The position numbers were made by a program, and so were the translations under genes. From Antarcticirhabdus aurantiaca (lineage in GTDB: Bacteria > Pseudomonadota > Alphaproteobacteria > Rhizobiales > Rhizobiaceae), in NCBI RefSeq assembly GCF_009765365.1, contig NZ_VTOM01000004.1:248001-312000 (forward strand): 64,000 bases of DNA, in the 5' to 3' direction. Below are positions 8,861 through 16,714 of this stretch, piece after piece. A model generated the notes under the pieces. That model saw only the letters and a list, made by a program, of their open reading frames with translations. It was not told the DNA's origin and ran no database searches. Position 1 is the first letter of the stretch. Every line of letters begins with the position of its first letter.

Positions 8861-9625
8861 TCAGAGCGCCGCGTCGAGCAGGCGGTAATGCGCGGCGCGC
8901 GCGACGGCCTGGAAGCGGTTCTTCGCGCCGAGCTTCCGGCCGGCGCTGTTGAGGTGGAGGGTGACGGTCGGCACCGAGCGGTCGAGCTTTCGCGCGATCT
9001 CCTTGGCCGTCAGGCCCTCGGCGCAGAGGCTGAGGCACTGCGCCTCGCGCGGCGACAGGCGCATGTGGCGCGAGCGGCGCGTTTCCCCCGAGAAGCCGGC
9101 GCGCGCGATCTCGTGGAAGCTCTGGCCGATCACGCCGACGAGGGGCGCGAGGGCGCCCGCGCGCTCCGAGAAGTCGGTGTCCGGATCGATGCAGATGGCG
9201 GTGAAGGTTGCGAGGTCCCCGCCGGGATGGTGGATCGGGACCGTCACGCCGCAGGAGAAGCGCATGTCGCGCATGTAGCCGAGCACGGGATCGTGGCGCC
9301 GGCACAGCACGGTCTCCATCACCCGGCTCTGCCGCCCGAGGCCGGACCAGACGAAGGGCGCGGCGGTGGCGAGCGCGGCGTCCTGCACCGGATCGAGCTG
9401 ATAGAAGCCGGAGCGCCAGAGCTGCATCATGTCGGCCGGCACGCGCCGCGCCTCCAGGATGTTCGGCGTGATCAGAACCCCGTCATGGGTGCGCGGCACG
9501 GGCGTGTAGTCGTAGATGACGGCGGTGAAGCCCGCATCCCCGACGAGCCCGAGGGCGGCGTCGAGCGCGGCGTCGAAGCCCATGCCGGGCGTCAGGCGAG
9601 TCTGGATATCGGGCAGGTGTGGCAT
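8861..9625 (-). CDS. LuxR-family solo regulator of the plant-responsive OryR/PipR type
   Basis: 254 residues: an N-terminal autoinducer-binding domain (about 10-165) and a C-terminal GerE helix-turn-helix (LSPREAQCLSLCAEGLTAKE, ~190-250). In the binding domain M66 and W70 occupy the places held by W57 and Y61 in AHL-binding TraR/LuxR, while D78-P79 and W93 are kept. This M/W replacement is the published mark of the subfamily that senses plant compounds rather than AHLs. No luxI is present. The gene is flanked by a proline iminopeptidase gene (divergent) and a peptide importer, the known context of this subfamily. Start set at ATG 9625, where homology begins. Confidence 0.88.
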   Translation of the reverse strand: MPHLPDIQTRLTPGMGFDAALDAALGLVGDAGFTAVIYDYTPVPRTHDGVLITPNILEARRVPADMMQLWRSGFYQLDPVQDAALATAAPFVWSGLGRQSRVMETVLCRRHDPVLGYMRDMRFSCGVTVPIHHPGGDLATFTAICIDPDTDFSERAGALAPLVGVIGQSFHEIARAGFSGETRRSRHMRLSPREAQCLSLCAEGLTAKEIARKLDRSVPTVTLHLNSAGRKLGAKNRFQAVARAAHYRLLDAAL

Positions 9626-9673
9626 GAGGCTTCGAGGACAGGCGGCATGACGGGGATGCTGGCACCTTCCCGC

Positions 9674-9709
9674 CTGCCCGTCAATTATGCGCGCCCAGAT
9701 AACGGGCAG
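9674..9709. repeat. inverted repeat in the luxR-pip intergenic region
   Basis: CTGCCCGT (9674-9681) and its exact complement ACGGGCAG (9702-9709) are separated by 20 bases in the divergent promoter region. The spacing is larger than a classical 20-bp lux box. It could be a binding site for luxR autoregulation or a chance dyad in GC-rich DNA. Confidence 0.35.
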
Positions 9710-9733
9710 AAGAGCCGGCCGCGCGAGGCTCAC

Positions 9734-9780
9734 CCCTCTTCTTTTCGATAGCTGTCGGCGAACCGGCTCGGTGCTTAAAG
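9734..9780 (+). promoter_or_regulatory. putative LuxR-box promoter of the proline iminopeptidase gene
   Basis: Plus-strand CCCT, nine bases, GATAGCT (9747-9753), 21 bases, TTAAAGCT (from 9775). It matches the element in front of the transporter binding-protein gene in motif, order and spacing. The -10-like TTAAAG lies about 31 nt before the ATG at 9811. Inferred activation site for the divergent LuxR-family protein. Confidence 0.5.
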
Positions 9781-9810
9781 CTCGCAGGACCATTCGAGGG
9801 AGGCCCTGCC

Positions 9811-10731
9811 ATGTCCGCCGCCGCTGCAACCGCCGCCACGCCGTCCGCGACCGAAGGCTTCGCGCCGCACGGTTCCTACCAGACCTGGTACCGCGTGACG
9901 GGGGATCTCGCCTCGCCGCGCCTGCCCCTCGTCGTCGCCCATGGCGGGCCGGGCTGCACGCACGACTACGTCGACAGCTTCAAGGAGCTGGCGGGACACG
10001 GCCGGGCGGTGATCCATTACGACCAGATCGGCAACGGCCGCTCGACCCACCTGCCCGACAAGGGCGGCGACTTCTGGACGGTTGACTTCTTCCTGGGCGA
10101 GCTCGACAACCTCCTCGCCCATCTCGGGATCCAGGACCGCTACGCGCTTCTCGGCCAGTCCTGGGGCGGCATGCTCGCCGCCGAGCACGCGGTGCGCCGG
10201 CGCGCGGGCCTGAAGGCGCTGATCCTCGCCAACTCGCTCGCCTCGATGGAGCTCTGGGTTCGGGGCTGCAACAAGCTGCGCTCGGAACTGCCCGAGGCGG
10301 TTCAGGAGGCCCTCGACCGCCACGAGGCGGCGGGCACGACGCAGGACCCGGAATATCTGACGGCCTCCCGCGTCTTCTACGACCGCCACGTCTGCCGGGT
10401 GACGCCCTGGCCGGAGGAGGTCGCCCGCACCTTCCTGGCCGTCGAGAGCGACCCGACCGTCTACCACACGATGAACGGTCCGAACGAGTTCCACGTCGTC
10501 GGCACCATGCGCGACTGGACGGTGATCGATCGTCTGGACCGGATCGAGGCCCCGACCCTGGTGTTTCGCGGCGCCTATGACGAGGCGACGGCCGAGTGCG
10601 TCCAGCCCTTCATCGATCGTATTCCGAAGGTCGAATCCGAGGTCTTCCCGCAGTCCAGCCACATGCCCCACGTCGAGGAGAAGGAGGCCTGCCTGTCGCG
10701 CGTCGAAACATTCCTCCGGCTCCATGACTGA
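9811..10731 (+). CDS. pip: proline iminopeptidase-type alpha/beta hydrolase
   Basis: A 306-residue S33 peptidase-type hydrolase with the oxyanion motif [10 protein letters not shown] (~43-52), a nucleophile elbow GQSWGG (~115), a late aspartate (FRGAYDEAT) and a C-terminal histidine (SSHMPHVEE). This is the tricorn/PIP subfamily that removes N-terminal proline or cleaves related amides. GAGGGAGG precedes the ATG. Divergent from the LuxR solo and the peptide importer: in the PipR system the neighbouring peptidase PipA is the regulated gene, so this is the likely target here. Confidence 0.88.
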   Translation: MSAAAATAATPSATEGFAPHGSYQTWYRVTGDLASPRLPLVVAHGGPGCTHDYVDSFKELAGHGRAVIHYDQIGNGRSTHLPDKGGDFWTVDFFLGELDNLLAHLGIQDRYALLGQSWGGMLAAEHAVRRRAGLKALILANSLASMELWVRGCNKLRSELPEAVQEALDRHEAAGTTQDPEYLTASRVFYDRHVCRVTPWPEEVARTFLAVESDPTVYHTMNGPNEFHVVGTMRDWTVIDRLDRIEAPTLVFRGAYDEATAECVQPFIDRIPKVESEVFPQSSHMPHVEEKEACLSRVETFLRLHD

Positions 10732-10996
10732 CCGGACCCGCCCTGCCCGGCATCAGCCGCCGGCGGGCACGGGGACGTGCGCGAAGCTCGCCCGCAGCAT
10801 CTCAGAACGCCCTCGCGCGGAAAGGCCGGGCACCTGCGGTCCTGATCGCGAATGCGGGACCGCTTGCGAGATGCCGTCGCGGCCGTTCCGATCGCTGGAC
10901 GGGTGTTAAGCGGCCCGGCAGCTTTCCGGACACGACATCGTGGGAAGCGGACGCTTGGAGACGATGGGGGCAGCTTGGCCGCGGGGTCACTCCTGC
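10732..10996. other. intergenic region without recognised gene
   Basis: Lies between the convergent proline iminopeptidase and RraA-like genes. No frame in it shows a family match or a plausible start with ribosome site; the only clear structure is the hairpin that follows at 10997-11024. Confidence 0.6.
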
Positions 10997-11024
10997 GTCC
11001 GGGCGAAGACCCCTTCGCCCGGAC
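10997..11024. terminator. strong hairpin between convergent genes
   Basis: GTCCGGGCGAAG (10997-11008) pairs perfectly with CTTCGCCCGGAC (11013-11024) across a four-base ACCC loop, giving a 12-bp stem. It sits 14 nt beyond the stop of the RraA-like gene and downstream of the convergent peptidase gene. There is no T-tract on either side, so it is either a bidirectional Rho-assisted terminator or an mRNA 3'-end stabiliser. Confidence 0.65.
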
Positions 11025-11038
11025 GGTCGGACCGCGTT

Positions 11039-11719
11039 TCAGCCTTCGACGGCGCAGCCGAGCTTCTGCAGGGCGGCGTCCACCCAGGCGCGGTCGTTGC
11101 GACCGGCCCTGATCGCCTCCATCTGGCGCGTCTCGGCCTCGTGCTTGGCCGAGGCCGCGGCATGGATCGTGGCGACGTGGTCGAAGGGCACGACGAGGAG
11201 GCCGTCGCCGTCGCCGCAGACGAGGTCGCCGGGCTCGATCACCATGCCGTCGATGGCGATGGGCACGTTCACCTCGCCGGGACCGTCCTTGTAGGGGCCG
11301 CGATGCGTGACGCCGGCGGCGAAGACGGGGAAGGAGCCCTGGGCGATTTCCTCGCTGTCGCGGATCGCGCCGAAGATCACGATGCCCGCGAGGCCGCGCG
11401 TCTCGGCATGGGCGACCATCAGCTCGCCGATGATCGCGTTGGTGAGGTCGCCCCCCGCGTCCACCACCACGACGTCGCCGGGCGCGGCGATGTCGAGGGC
11501 CTTGTGGACCATGAGGTTGTCGCCCGGCCGCGTCTTCACCGTCACGGCCGGGCCGATCATCCGGCCGCCGCGATGCATGGCGTGGAGCGAGGCGCCGCCC
11601 GCCGTCATGCGGGACATCACGTCGCTGAGGTTGGCGACGGGCAGGTCGCGGAACTTCGCGACCCAGGCGGCGTCGACGCGGCGACGAACGGGCAGTACCC
11701 GGAAACCGATCATATCCAT
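11039..11719 (-). CDS. RraA-like 4-hydroxy-4-methyl-2-oxoglutarate aldolase family protein
   Basis: 226 residues of the RraA/HMG-aldolase family. The core motif GELMVAHAETRGLAGIVIFG leading to the AIRDSEE segment contains the G...R-D arrangement that distinguishes catalytic class II pyruvate aldolases from the RNase E inhibitor RraA, so an aldolase or oxaloacetate decarboxylase activity is more likely. PGDNLMVHKALDIAAPGDVVVVD is also typical. It is 36 nt downstream of the dehydrogenase gene on the same strand. Probable substrates are 4-hydroxy-2-oxo acids; the exact one is unknown. Confidence 0.85.
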   Translation of the reverse strand: MDMIGFRVLPVRRRVDAAWVAKFRDLPVANLSDVMSRMTAGGASLHAMHRGGRMIGPAVTVKTRPGDNLMVHKALDIAAPGDVVVVDAGGDLTNAIIGELMVAHAETRGLAGIVIFGAIRDSEEIAQGSFPVFAAGVTHRGPYKDGPGEVNVPIAIDGMVIEPGDLVCGDGDGLLVVPFDHVATIHAAASAKHEAETRQMEAIRAGRNDRAWVDAALQKLGCAVEG

Positions 11720-11755
11720 TCTCCCTTGGGTGATCTTTCGGCGGTGCCGGCCCGC

Positions 11756-12778
11756 TCAGCCGGCGGCCCGCGGCTCGTTGGCGCAGGCGCGCGCATCGAA
11801 GCCGCGGCCTTGGAGCACCCCGATGATCGCGCCGGCACTCCCGACGGCCATGTTGCGCAGGGCCGAGCGGCTGGCGCCGGCGACGTGGGGCGTGGCGAGG
11901 ACGTTGGGCAGCGACCAGAGCGGATGATCGGCGCGGGGCGGCTCCTCCTCGAAGCTGTCGAGCCCGGCGCCGGCGATGGTGCCCTCCCGTAGCGCCGCGA
12001 CCAGCGCCGCCTCGTCGACGACGGCGCCGCGCGCCGTGTTCACGAGAAAGGCGTTGCGCTTCATCAGCGCGAGGCGCTCCGCGTTCATCAGGTGGCGCGT
12101 CTCGTCCGTCAGCGGGCAGTGGAGGCTGACGACGTCCGCCTGACGCAGCAGCTCGGGCAAGTCGCCCAGAACCGGCGTGCCGTCGGCCGCCGTTCCCGGC
12201 GCCGCGACGGGGTCGTAGGCAAGCGGGCGCATGCCGAGGCCCCGGGCAAGGGCGGCCGCGCGTCGGCCGATCTCGCCGAAGCCGACGATGCCGAAGACGG
12301 CGTCGCCGAGGTCGCGGCCGACATAGGTCGTCTTCGGCCACGTGCCGCCCTTCACCGCCGCGTCGAGGGGACGGATGTCCTTCATGAGGGCGACGGACAG
12401 GGTGATCGCCAGTTCAGCGACCGACTGGGCGTTGGCGGCGAGCGCGCGAAGAACCGGAATGCCGAGGGCGCTGGCGGCGGCGAGGTCGATGTTGTCGACA
12501 CCGCTGCCGTGCTTGGCGATCACCTTGAGGCGCGGCGAGGCGCCGATCACGCCGGCGTCGATCCTGCCCTGGCGCACCAGGAGCCCGTCGATGGCCTCGG
12601 CGCGGGCGAGCGCGGCTAGGTCCGCCGGCGAGGCGTAGCCGTTCGCGTAGACCGCGCGGACGCCGTTGTCGGCCAGAAGCGCGCGCGCCTCCTCCACCAG
12701 TTCGGCGCCGGTGACGAGCACGGTGAACGCGCCCGTTTCTCCGCGCCCTTCGTCCTGACAAGCTTCGACCATCCGCAC
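11756..12778 (-). CDS. D-isomer-specific 2-hydroxyacid dehydrogenase
   Basis: 340 residues resembling phosphoglycerate/hydroxypyruvate dehydrogenases. KHGSGVDNIDLAAA lies in the catalytic domain, GIVGFGEIGRRAA is the NAD-binding glycine motif (~165), NTARGAVVDEAAL carries the catalytic arginine region, and TPHVAGAS the catalytic histidine. There is no ACT domain, so a catabolic 2-hydroxyacid dehydrogenase is favoured over serine biosynthesis. Divergent from the iclR gene and followed by the aldolase-like gene. Confidence 0.87.
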   Translation of the reverse strand: MRMVEACQDEGRGETGAFTVLVTGAELVEEARALLADNGVRAVYANGYASPADLAALARAEAIDGLLVRQGRIDAGVIGASPRLKVIAKHGSGVDNIDLAAASALGIPVLRALAANAQSVAELAITLSVALMKDIRPLDAAVKGGTWPKTTYVGRDLGDAVFGIVGFGEIGRRAAALARGLGMRPLAYDPVAAPGTAADGTPVLGDLPELLRQADVVSLHCPLTDETRHLMNAERLALMKRNAFLVNTARGAVVDEAALVAALREGTIAGAGLDSFEEEPPRADHPLWSLPNVLATPHVAGASRSALRNMAVGSAGAIIGVLQGRGFDARACANEPRAAG

Positions 12779-12796
12779 GCGACCTCCTCCCTCGGG

Positions 12797-12854
12797 TTGA
12801 CGCGTACCGGATAACAGCTATTGTACTAGCTGAAAAGATGTTGTACTCAGTACA
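12797..12854 (+). promoter_or_regulatory. iclR promoter with two dyad operators
   Basis: TTGACG (12797-12802) and TATTGT (12819-12824) are spaced like a sigma-70 promoter reading toward iclR. Two dyads overlap or follow it: CAGCTA-N6-TAGCTG (12815-12832) and TGTACTCAGTACA (12842-12854), sharing a TTGTACT core. IclR-family proteins usually bind short palindromes in their own divergent promoter region; these are the best candidates for control of both the iclR/tct side and the dehydrogenase side. Confidence 0.5.
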
Positions 12855-12879
12855 GCGTACATCACCTTGGGAGGTCAAC

Positions 12880-13581
12880 ATGCCGGGAAACGCGAATGGG
12901 GTCGCCGCGGTGGAGCGCGCGGTCTCGCTTCTGGAGGCATTCACCGAGCGCGACGCGTCGCTGTCGCTCGGCGAGCTTTCGCGCCGCGTCGAGCTCGACA
13001 AGGCGACGGTGCTGCGCATCGCGCGCTCGCTGGCGAAATCCAGCATGCTCGTGCGCAACGAGGATGCGAGCTGGCGCCTCGGGCCCAAGCTCATGCGGCT
13101 CGGCGCGATCTACCAGTCGACCTTCCAGCCGGCCGCCATCGTCGAGCCGCTGCTGGCGGACCTGAGCGAGCGCACCGGCGAGAGCGCCGCCCTCTACGCC
13201 CGCGAGGGCGACAAGCGCGTCTGCCTGTTCCGGCACGATTCCAGCCAATCGATCCGCCATTCGGCGCGGGTCGGCGACACGTTTCCGCTCGACCGGGGCG
13301 CCCCCGGCCGCGTGATCCTCGTCTTCGCGGGCGAGCCGGATCCGCAGGCCGAGGAGATCCGCGCCCGCGGCTGGCACTGCACGCACGGCGAGCGCGACCC
13401 GCAGGTCGCCAGCCTCGCAGCGCCCGTCTTCCGCGACGGGCGCGACCTGTTCGGCTCGCTCGCCCTCACCGGCCCGCCGAGCCGCTTCACCGAGGAAGCG
13501 GTCGCGAGCCACCTGCCCATTCTCCTCGAAGGCGCCGCCAAGCTGTCGGCGGCCATGGGAGCAAGCCCGGAAACCGAATAG
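12880..13581 (+). CDS. IclR-family transcriptional regulator
   Basis: 233 residues from the ATG at 12880, which has GGGAGG seven bases upstream; an in-frame ATG at 12838 would overlap the operator dyads and is rejected. The N-terminal winged helix (VERAVSLLEAF, LGELSRRVELDKATVLRIAR, ~6-60) is followed by the IclR ligand-binding domain (RLGPKLMRLGAIYQ, GAPGRVILVFAG, LAAPVFRDGRDLFGSLALTG). It lies between the TTT transport genes and the divergent dehydrogenase/aldolase genes and probably represses both until the hydroxy-acid substrate is present. Confidence 0.9.
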   Translation: MPGNANGVAAVERAVSLLEAFTERDASLSLGELSRRVELDKATVLRIARSLAKSSMLVRNEDASWRLGPKLMRLGAIYQSTFQPAAIVEPLLADLSERTGESAALYAREGDKRVCLFRHDSSQSIRHSARVGDTFPLDRGAPGRVILVFAGEPDPQAEEIRARGWHCTHGERDPQVASLAAPVFRDGRDLFGSLALTGPPSRFTEEAVASHLPILLEGAAKLSAAMGASPETE

Positions 13582-13600
13582 CGGCGCGCCGGGGCGCCGC
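13581..13600. terminator. hairpin between iclR and tctC
   Basis: GCGGCGC and GCGCCGC form a 7-bp stem around a six-base GCCGGG loop, starting on the last base of the iclR stop codon. No T-tract follows, so it more likely attenuates or separates expression levels of the regulator and transporter than stops transcription. Confidence 0.4.
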
Positions 13601-13626
13601 ATCCACCCCTGTCTGGGAGGACATGC

Positions 13627-14586
13627 ATGAAGACCTTGATGAAGACGGCGCTGCTCGCCGCCACCATGCTCGCCACCGCCGCGGGCGCCGCCCGCGCCGA
13701 ATGGCCGAACGACCGTCCGATCCAGATGATCGTCGCCTTCGCCCCCGGCGGCTCGACGGACGTCATGGCCCGCGCCATGGAGCCCTATCTCGAGAAGCGG
13801 CTCGGCGCCGACATCGTCATCGAGAACCGCCCCGGCGCGTCCGGCGAGATCGCCTATACCGCGCTCGCCAAGGCCGATCCCGACGGCTACACCTTCTCCT
13901 TCATCAACACGCCCGGCTTCCTGTCCATGCAGGTCCAGCGCGAGCTCGGCTACGATCCGCAGGACATCAAGCCGATCGCGCGCATCGTCGACGATCCCTC
14001 GGCGGTCGTGGTGCCGGCGGGCTCCGAGATCCAGACGCTGAAGGACTTCGTCGAGGCGGCCAAGGCCGCTCCGGGCTCGGTCTCCTTCGGCACCTCGGGC
14101 GTCGGCACCGACGACCACCTCGCGATCATCCTTCTCGGCGCGCAGGCCGGCGCGACGTTCACCCACATCCCCTTCAGCGGCGCGGGCGAGACGCGGACTG
14201 CGATCCTCGGCTCGCAGATCACCGCCGGCGGCCTCAACGTCAGCGAGTTCGGCGGCAACGACACCTCGGGCCTCAGGATGGTCGCCCATTTCGGCCGCGA
14301 GCGCTCGGCGCAGCTTCCCGACGTGCCGACCGCGGCCGAGCAGGGCTACGAGGTCTTCATGACCTCCGAGCGCGGCATCGCCGCTCCGCGCGCGACGCCG
14401 GACGACATCTCCGCGAAGTTCGCCGACGCCGTGAAGGCGACGCTCGACGATCCCGAGTTTCAGAAGCAGGCCGAGCAGCTCGCCTTGCCGCTCGCCTACC
14501 TGCCGGGCGCCGAGTGGGAGGCGCAGATGCCCGCCCGCCTCGAGGAGTTCCGCAAGATCTGGGCGGCGACGCCCTGGGTGCAGTGA
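13627..14586 (+). CDS. tctC: TctC/Bug-family periplasmic binding protein
   Basis: 319 residues with a cleavable signal peptide (cut near ARA-EW, residue ~24). The family motifs are IQMIVAFAPGGSTDVMAR, VIENRPGASGEIAYTALAKADPDGYT, and FGTSGVGTDDHLA. Bug proteins bind carboxylates through the PGG and GA/SG loops, which are present. This is the substrate-binding subunit of the tripartite tricarboxylate transporter encoded with the next two genes, coupled to tctB by a TGATG overlap. Confidence 0.92.
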   Translation: MKTLMKTALLAATMLATAAGAARAEWPNDRPIQMIVAFAPGGSTDVMARAMEPYLEKRLGADIVIENRPGASGEIAYTALAKADPDGYTFSFINTPGFLSMQVQRELGYDPQDIKPIARIVDDPSAVVVPAGSEIQTLKDFVEAAKAAPGSVSFGTSGVGTDDHLAIILLGAQAGATFTHIPFSGAGETRTAILGSQITAGGLNVSEFGGNDTSGLRMVAHFGRERSAQLPDVPTAAEQGYEVFMTSERGIAAPRATPDDISAKFADAVKATLDDPEFQKQAEQLALPLAYLPGAEWEAQMPARLEEFRKIWAATPWVQ

Positions 14587-15047
14587 TGCGCGCGGCGGGA
14601 GCGACGGGAAAGCGCGACCGTCCCGACATTCTCGCCGGCGGCCTCATGGTCGGCATCGGCGCGCTCGGCCTTTGGGCCGGGCGCAGCCTGGCCTTCGGCA
14701 CGCCCGCGATGATGGGTCCCGGCTTCCTGCCGGGGGTGATGTGCGGCCTCCTGATCCTGATCGGCGGCTTCGTCCTCCTCAAGGGCATCGCCAAGCCGGC
14801 CGAGGGGCTCGGCCTCCTCAACATGAAGCCGCTCGCGATCCTCGTCGTCGCCATCGCCGGTTTCGCCTTCGCCTCCGAAACGCTCGGCTTCGTGGTGGCG
14901 ACCGTCTGGCTCCTCGTCATCGGCAGCCTCGCCGACCAGGAGTCGCGATGGAAGGAGATCGCCATCTCGACGGCGCTCCTCACGGTCGCCGGCGCGCTGG
15001 TCTTCATCGAGGGCCTCGGCGTCCAGATGCCGATCTGGCCGTTCTGA
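14586..15047 (+). CDS. tctB: TctB-family small membrane subunit
   Basis: 153 residues and about four membrane helices (GGLMVGIGALGLWAGRSLAF; GFLPGVMCGLLILIGGFVLL; PLAILVVAIAGFAFASETLG; AISTALLTVAGALVFIEGLG). Length, position between tctC and tctA, and the MMGPGFLP motif identify it as TctB. It shares one base with the tctC stop. Confidence 0.88.
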   Translation: MRAAGATGKRDRPDILAGGLMVGIGALGLWAGRSLAFGTPAMMGPGFLPGVMCGLLILIGGFVLLKGIAKPAEGLGLLNMKPLAILVVAIAGFAFASETLGFVVATVWLLVIGSLADQESRWKEIAISTALLTVAGALVFIEGLGVQMPIWPF

Positions 15048-15081
15048 CAGCCCTCTTCCGCCACCGACCGGATTCGAACCC

Positions 15082-16590
15082 ATGCAGTTCCTCGACCTCC
15101 TCATGCTGGGGTTCTCGGAGGCGTTCACGCCGACGAACCTTCTCTTCTGCTTCATCGGCGCGCTTCTCGGCACCCTGATCGGCGTCCTGCCGGGCATCGG
15201 CCCGACGGCGACGGTGGCGATCCTCCTGCCGATCACCTTCTTTCTGCCGCCGCTCGCCGCGCTCATCATGCTGTCGGGCATCTTCTACGGCGCGCAGTAC
15301 GGCGGCTCGACGACGGCGATCCTCGTCAACCTGCCCGGCGAGGCCTCGGCGGTGGTCACCGCCATCGACGGCTACCAGATGGCGCGGAAAGGCCGGGCGG
15401 GGGCCGCCCTCGCCGTCGCCGCGCTCGGCTCCTTCTTCGCCGGCACGGTCGCGACGATCGCGCTCGCCGTCGCGGGGCCGACGCTCTCCTCCTTCGCCCT
15501 GTCCTTCGGGCCGGCGGAATACGTCGCGCTCTGCATCTTCGGCCTGCTCGCCGCGACGATCCTCGCCCACGGCTCGGTGATCAAGGCGATCGGCATGGTC
15601 TGCCTCGGCCTCCTCCTCGGCATGGTCGGCATCGACGTCAATTCCGGCTCGACGCGCCTGACCTTCGGCTCGACCGAGCTCTACGACGGCATCGAGTTCG
15701 TGGTGATCGCCGTCGGCCTCTTCGGCGTCGCCGAGATCGCGGTGAACCTCGAATCCAAGGAGCAGCGCGGCATCCTCCAGAGCACCATCGGCCGGCTCTG
15801 GCCGACCAAACAGGAGTTCAAGGAGAGCTGGGCGGCCGTCCTGCGCGGCACCGGCGTCGGCACCATCCTCGGCGTCCTGCCGGGCGGCGGGGCGACGCTC
15901 TCGGCCTTCTCCGCCTATTCGGTGGAGAAGAAGATCTCGCGCACGCCCGAGAAGTTCGGCCACGGGGCGATCGCCGGCGTCGCCGGTCCCGAGGCGGCGA
16001 ACAATGCGGGCGCCCAGTCCTCGTTCATCCCGCTCCTCACCCTCGGCATTCCGTCGAACTCGATCATGGCCATGATGCTCGGCGCCATGACCATCCACGG
16101 CATCACGCCGGGGCCGGGCGTCATCCAGAACCAGCCCGAGCTCTTCTGGGGCCTCGTCGCCTCGATGTGGCTCGGCAACGCGATGCTGCTCGTCATCAAC
16201 CTGCCGCTGATCGGCCTCTGGGTCCGGCTCCTGAAGGTGCCCTACCGGCTGATGTATCCGGCGATCCTGATGTTCTGCTGCATCGGGGTTTATTCCGTCA
16301 GCAATCGCGGCTTCGACGTGGCCCTGGTGATCCTGTTCGGCGTCCTCGGCTACGTCCTGCGGAAAGCCAAGTGCGAGCCCGGCCCGCTGCTTCTGGGCTT
16401 CGTGCTCGGGCCCCTCCTGGAAACGAACCTGCGCCGCGCGCTCCTCCTCTCGCAGGGCGACCCCCTGGTCTTCGTCGAGCGTCCGATCAGCGGCATCCTC
16501 CTCGCCGTGACCGCGGTCATGCTCCTGATGCTGGTGCTGCCCTCGATCCGGAAGAGCCGGAAGGTCGCCTTCGAGGAAAGCGAGAACTGA
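15082..16590 (+). CDS. tctA: TctA-family large permease subunit
   Basis: 502 residues with about a dozen membrane spans. The TctA signatures are GTLIGVLPGIGPTATVAILL, GIFYGAQYGGSTTAILVNLP, GVLPGGGATLSAFSAY, and FGHGAIAGVAGPEAANNAGA. Together with TctB it forms the secondary transporter that takes carboxylates delivered by TctC across the inner membrane. Confidence 0.94.
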   Translation: MQFLDLLMLGFSEAFTPTNLLFCFIGALLGTLIGVLPGIGPTATVAILLPITFFLPPLAALIMLSGIFYGAQYGGSTTAILVNLPGEASAVVTAIDGYQMARKGRAGAALAVAALGSFFAGTVATIALAVAGPTLSSFALSFGPAEYVALCIFGLLAATILAHGSVIKAIGMVCLGLLLGMVGIDVNSGSTRLTFGSTELYDGIEFVVIAVGLFGVAEIAVNLESKEQRGILQSTIGRLWPTKQEFKESWAAVLRGTGVGTILGVLPGGGATLSAFSAYSVEKKISRTPEKFGHGAIAGVAGPEAANNAGAQSSFIPLLTLGIPSNSIMAMMLGAMTIHGITPGPGVIQNQPELFWGLVASMWLGNAMLLVINLPLIGLWVRLLKVPYRLMYPAILMFCCIGVYSVSNRGFDVALVILFGVLGYVLRKAKCEPGPLLLGFVLGPLLETNLRRALLLSQGDPLVFVERPISGILLAVTAVMLLMLVLPSIRKSRKVAFEESEN

Positions 16591-16626
16591 TCCGGCGGGG
16601 CGGGCGCGCCGCCCGCTTCGAACGAC

Positions 16627-16662
16627 GCGGCCTGCGGGGGGTGCCCGATGCCCGCAGGCCGC
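16627..16662. terminator. 12-bp stem-loop after tctA
   Basis: GCGGCCTGCGGG (16627-16638) pairs perfectly with CCCGCAGGCCGC (16651-16662) across a 12-base loop in the tctA-oxidase gap. There is no T-tract. It may partially terminate or protect the tctCBA message and lower expression of the oxidase gene that follows. Confidence 0.5.
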
Positions 16663-16714
16663 CGCATGCGAGACGGGACGCTTCGGCGCCCGGAACGATG
16701 AAGGAGCATGAGGA

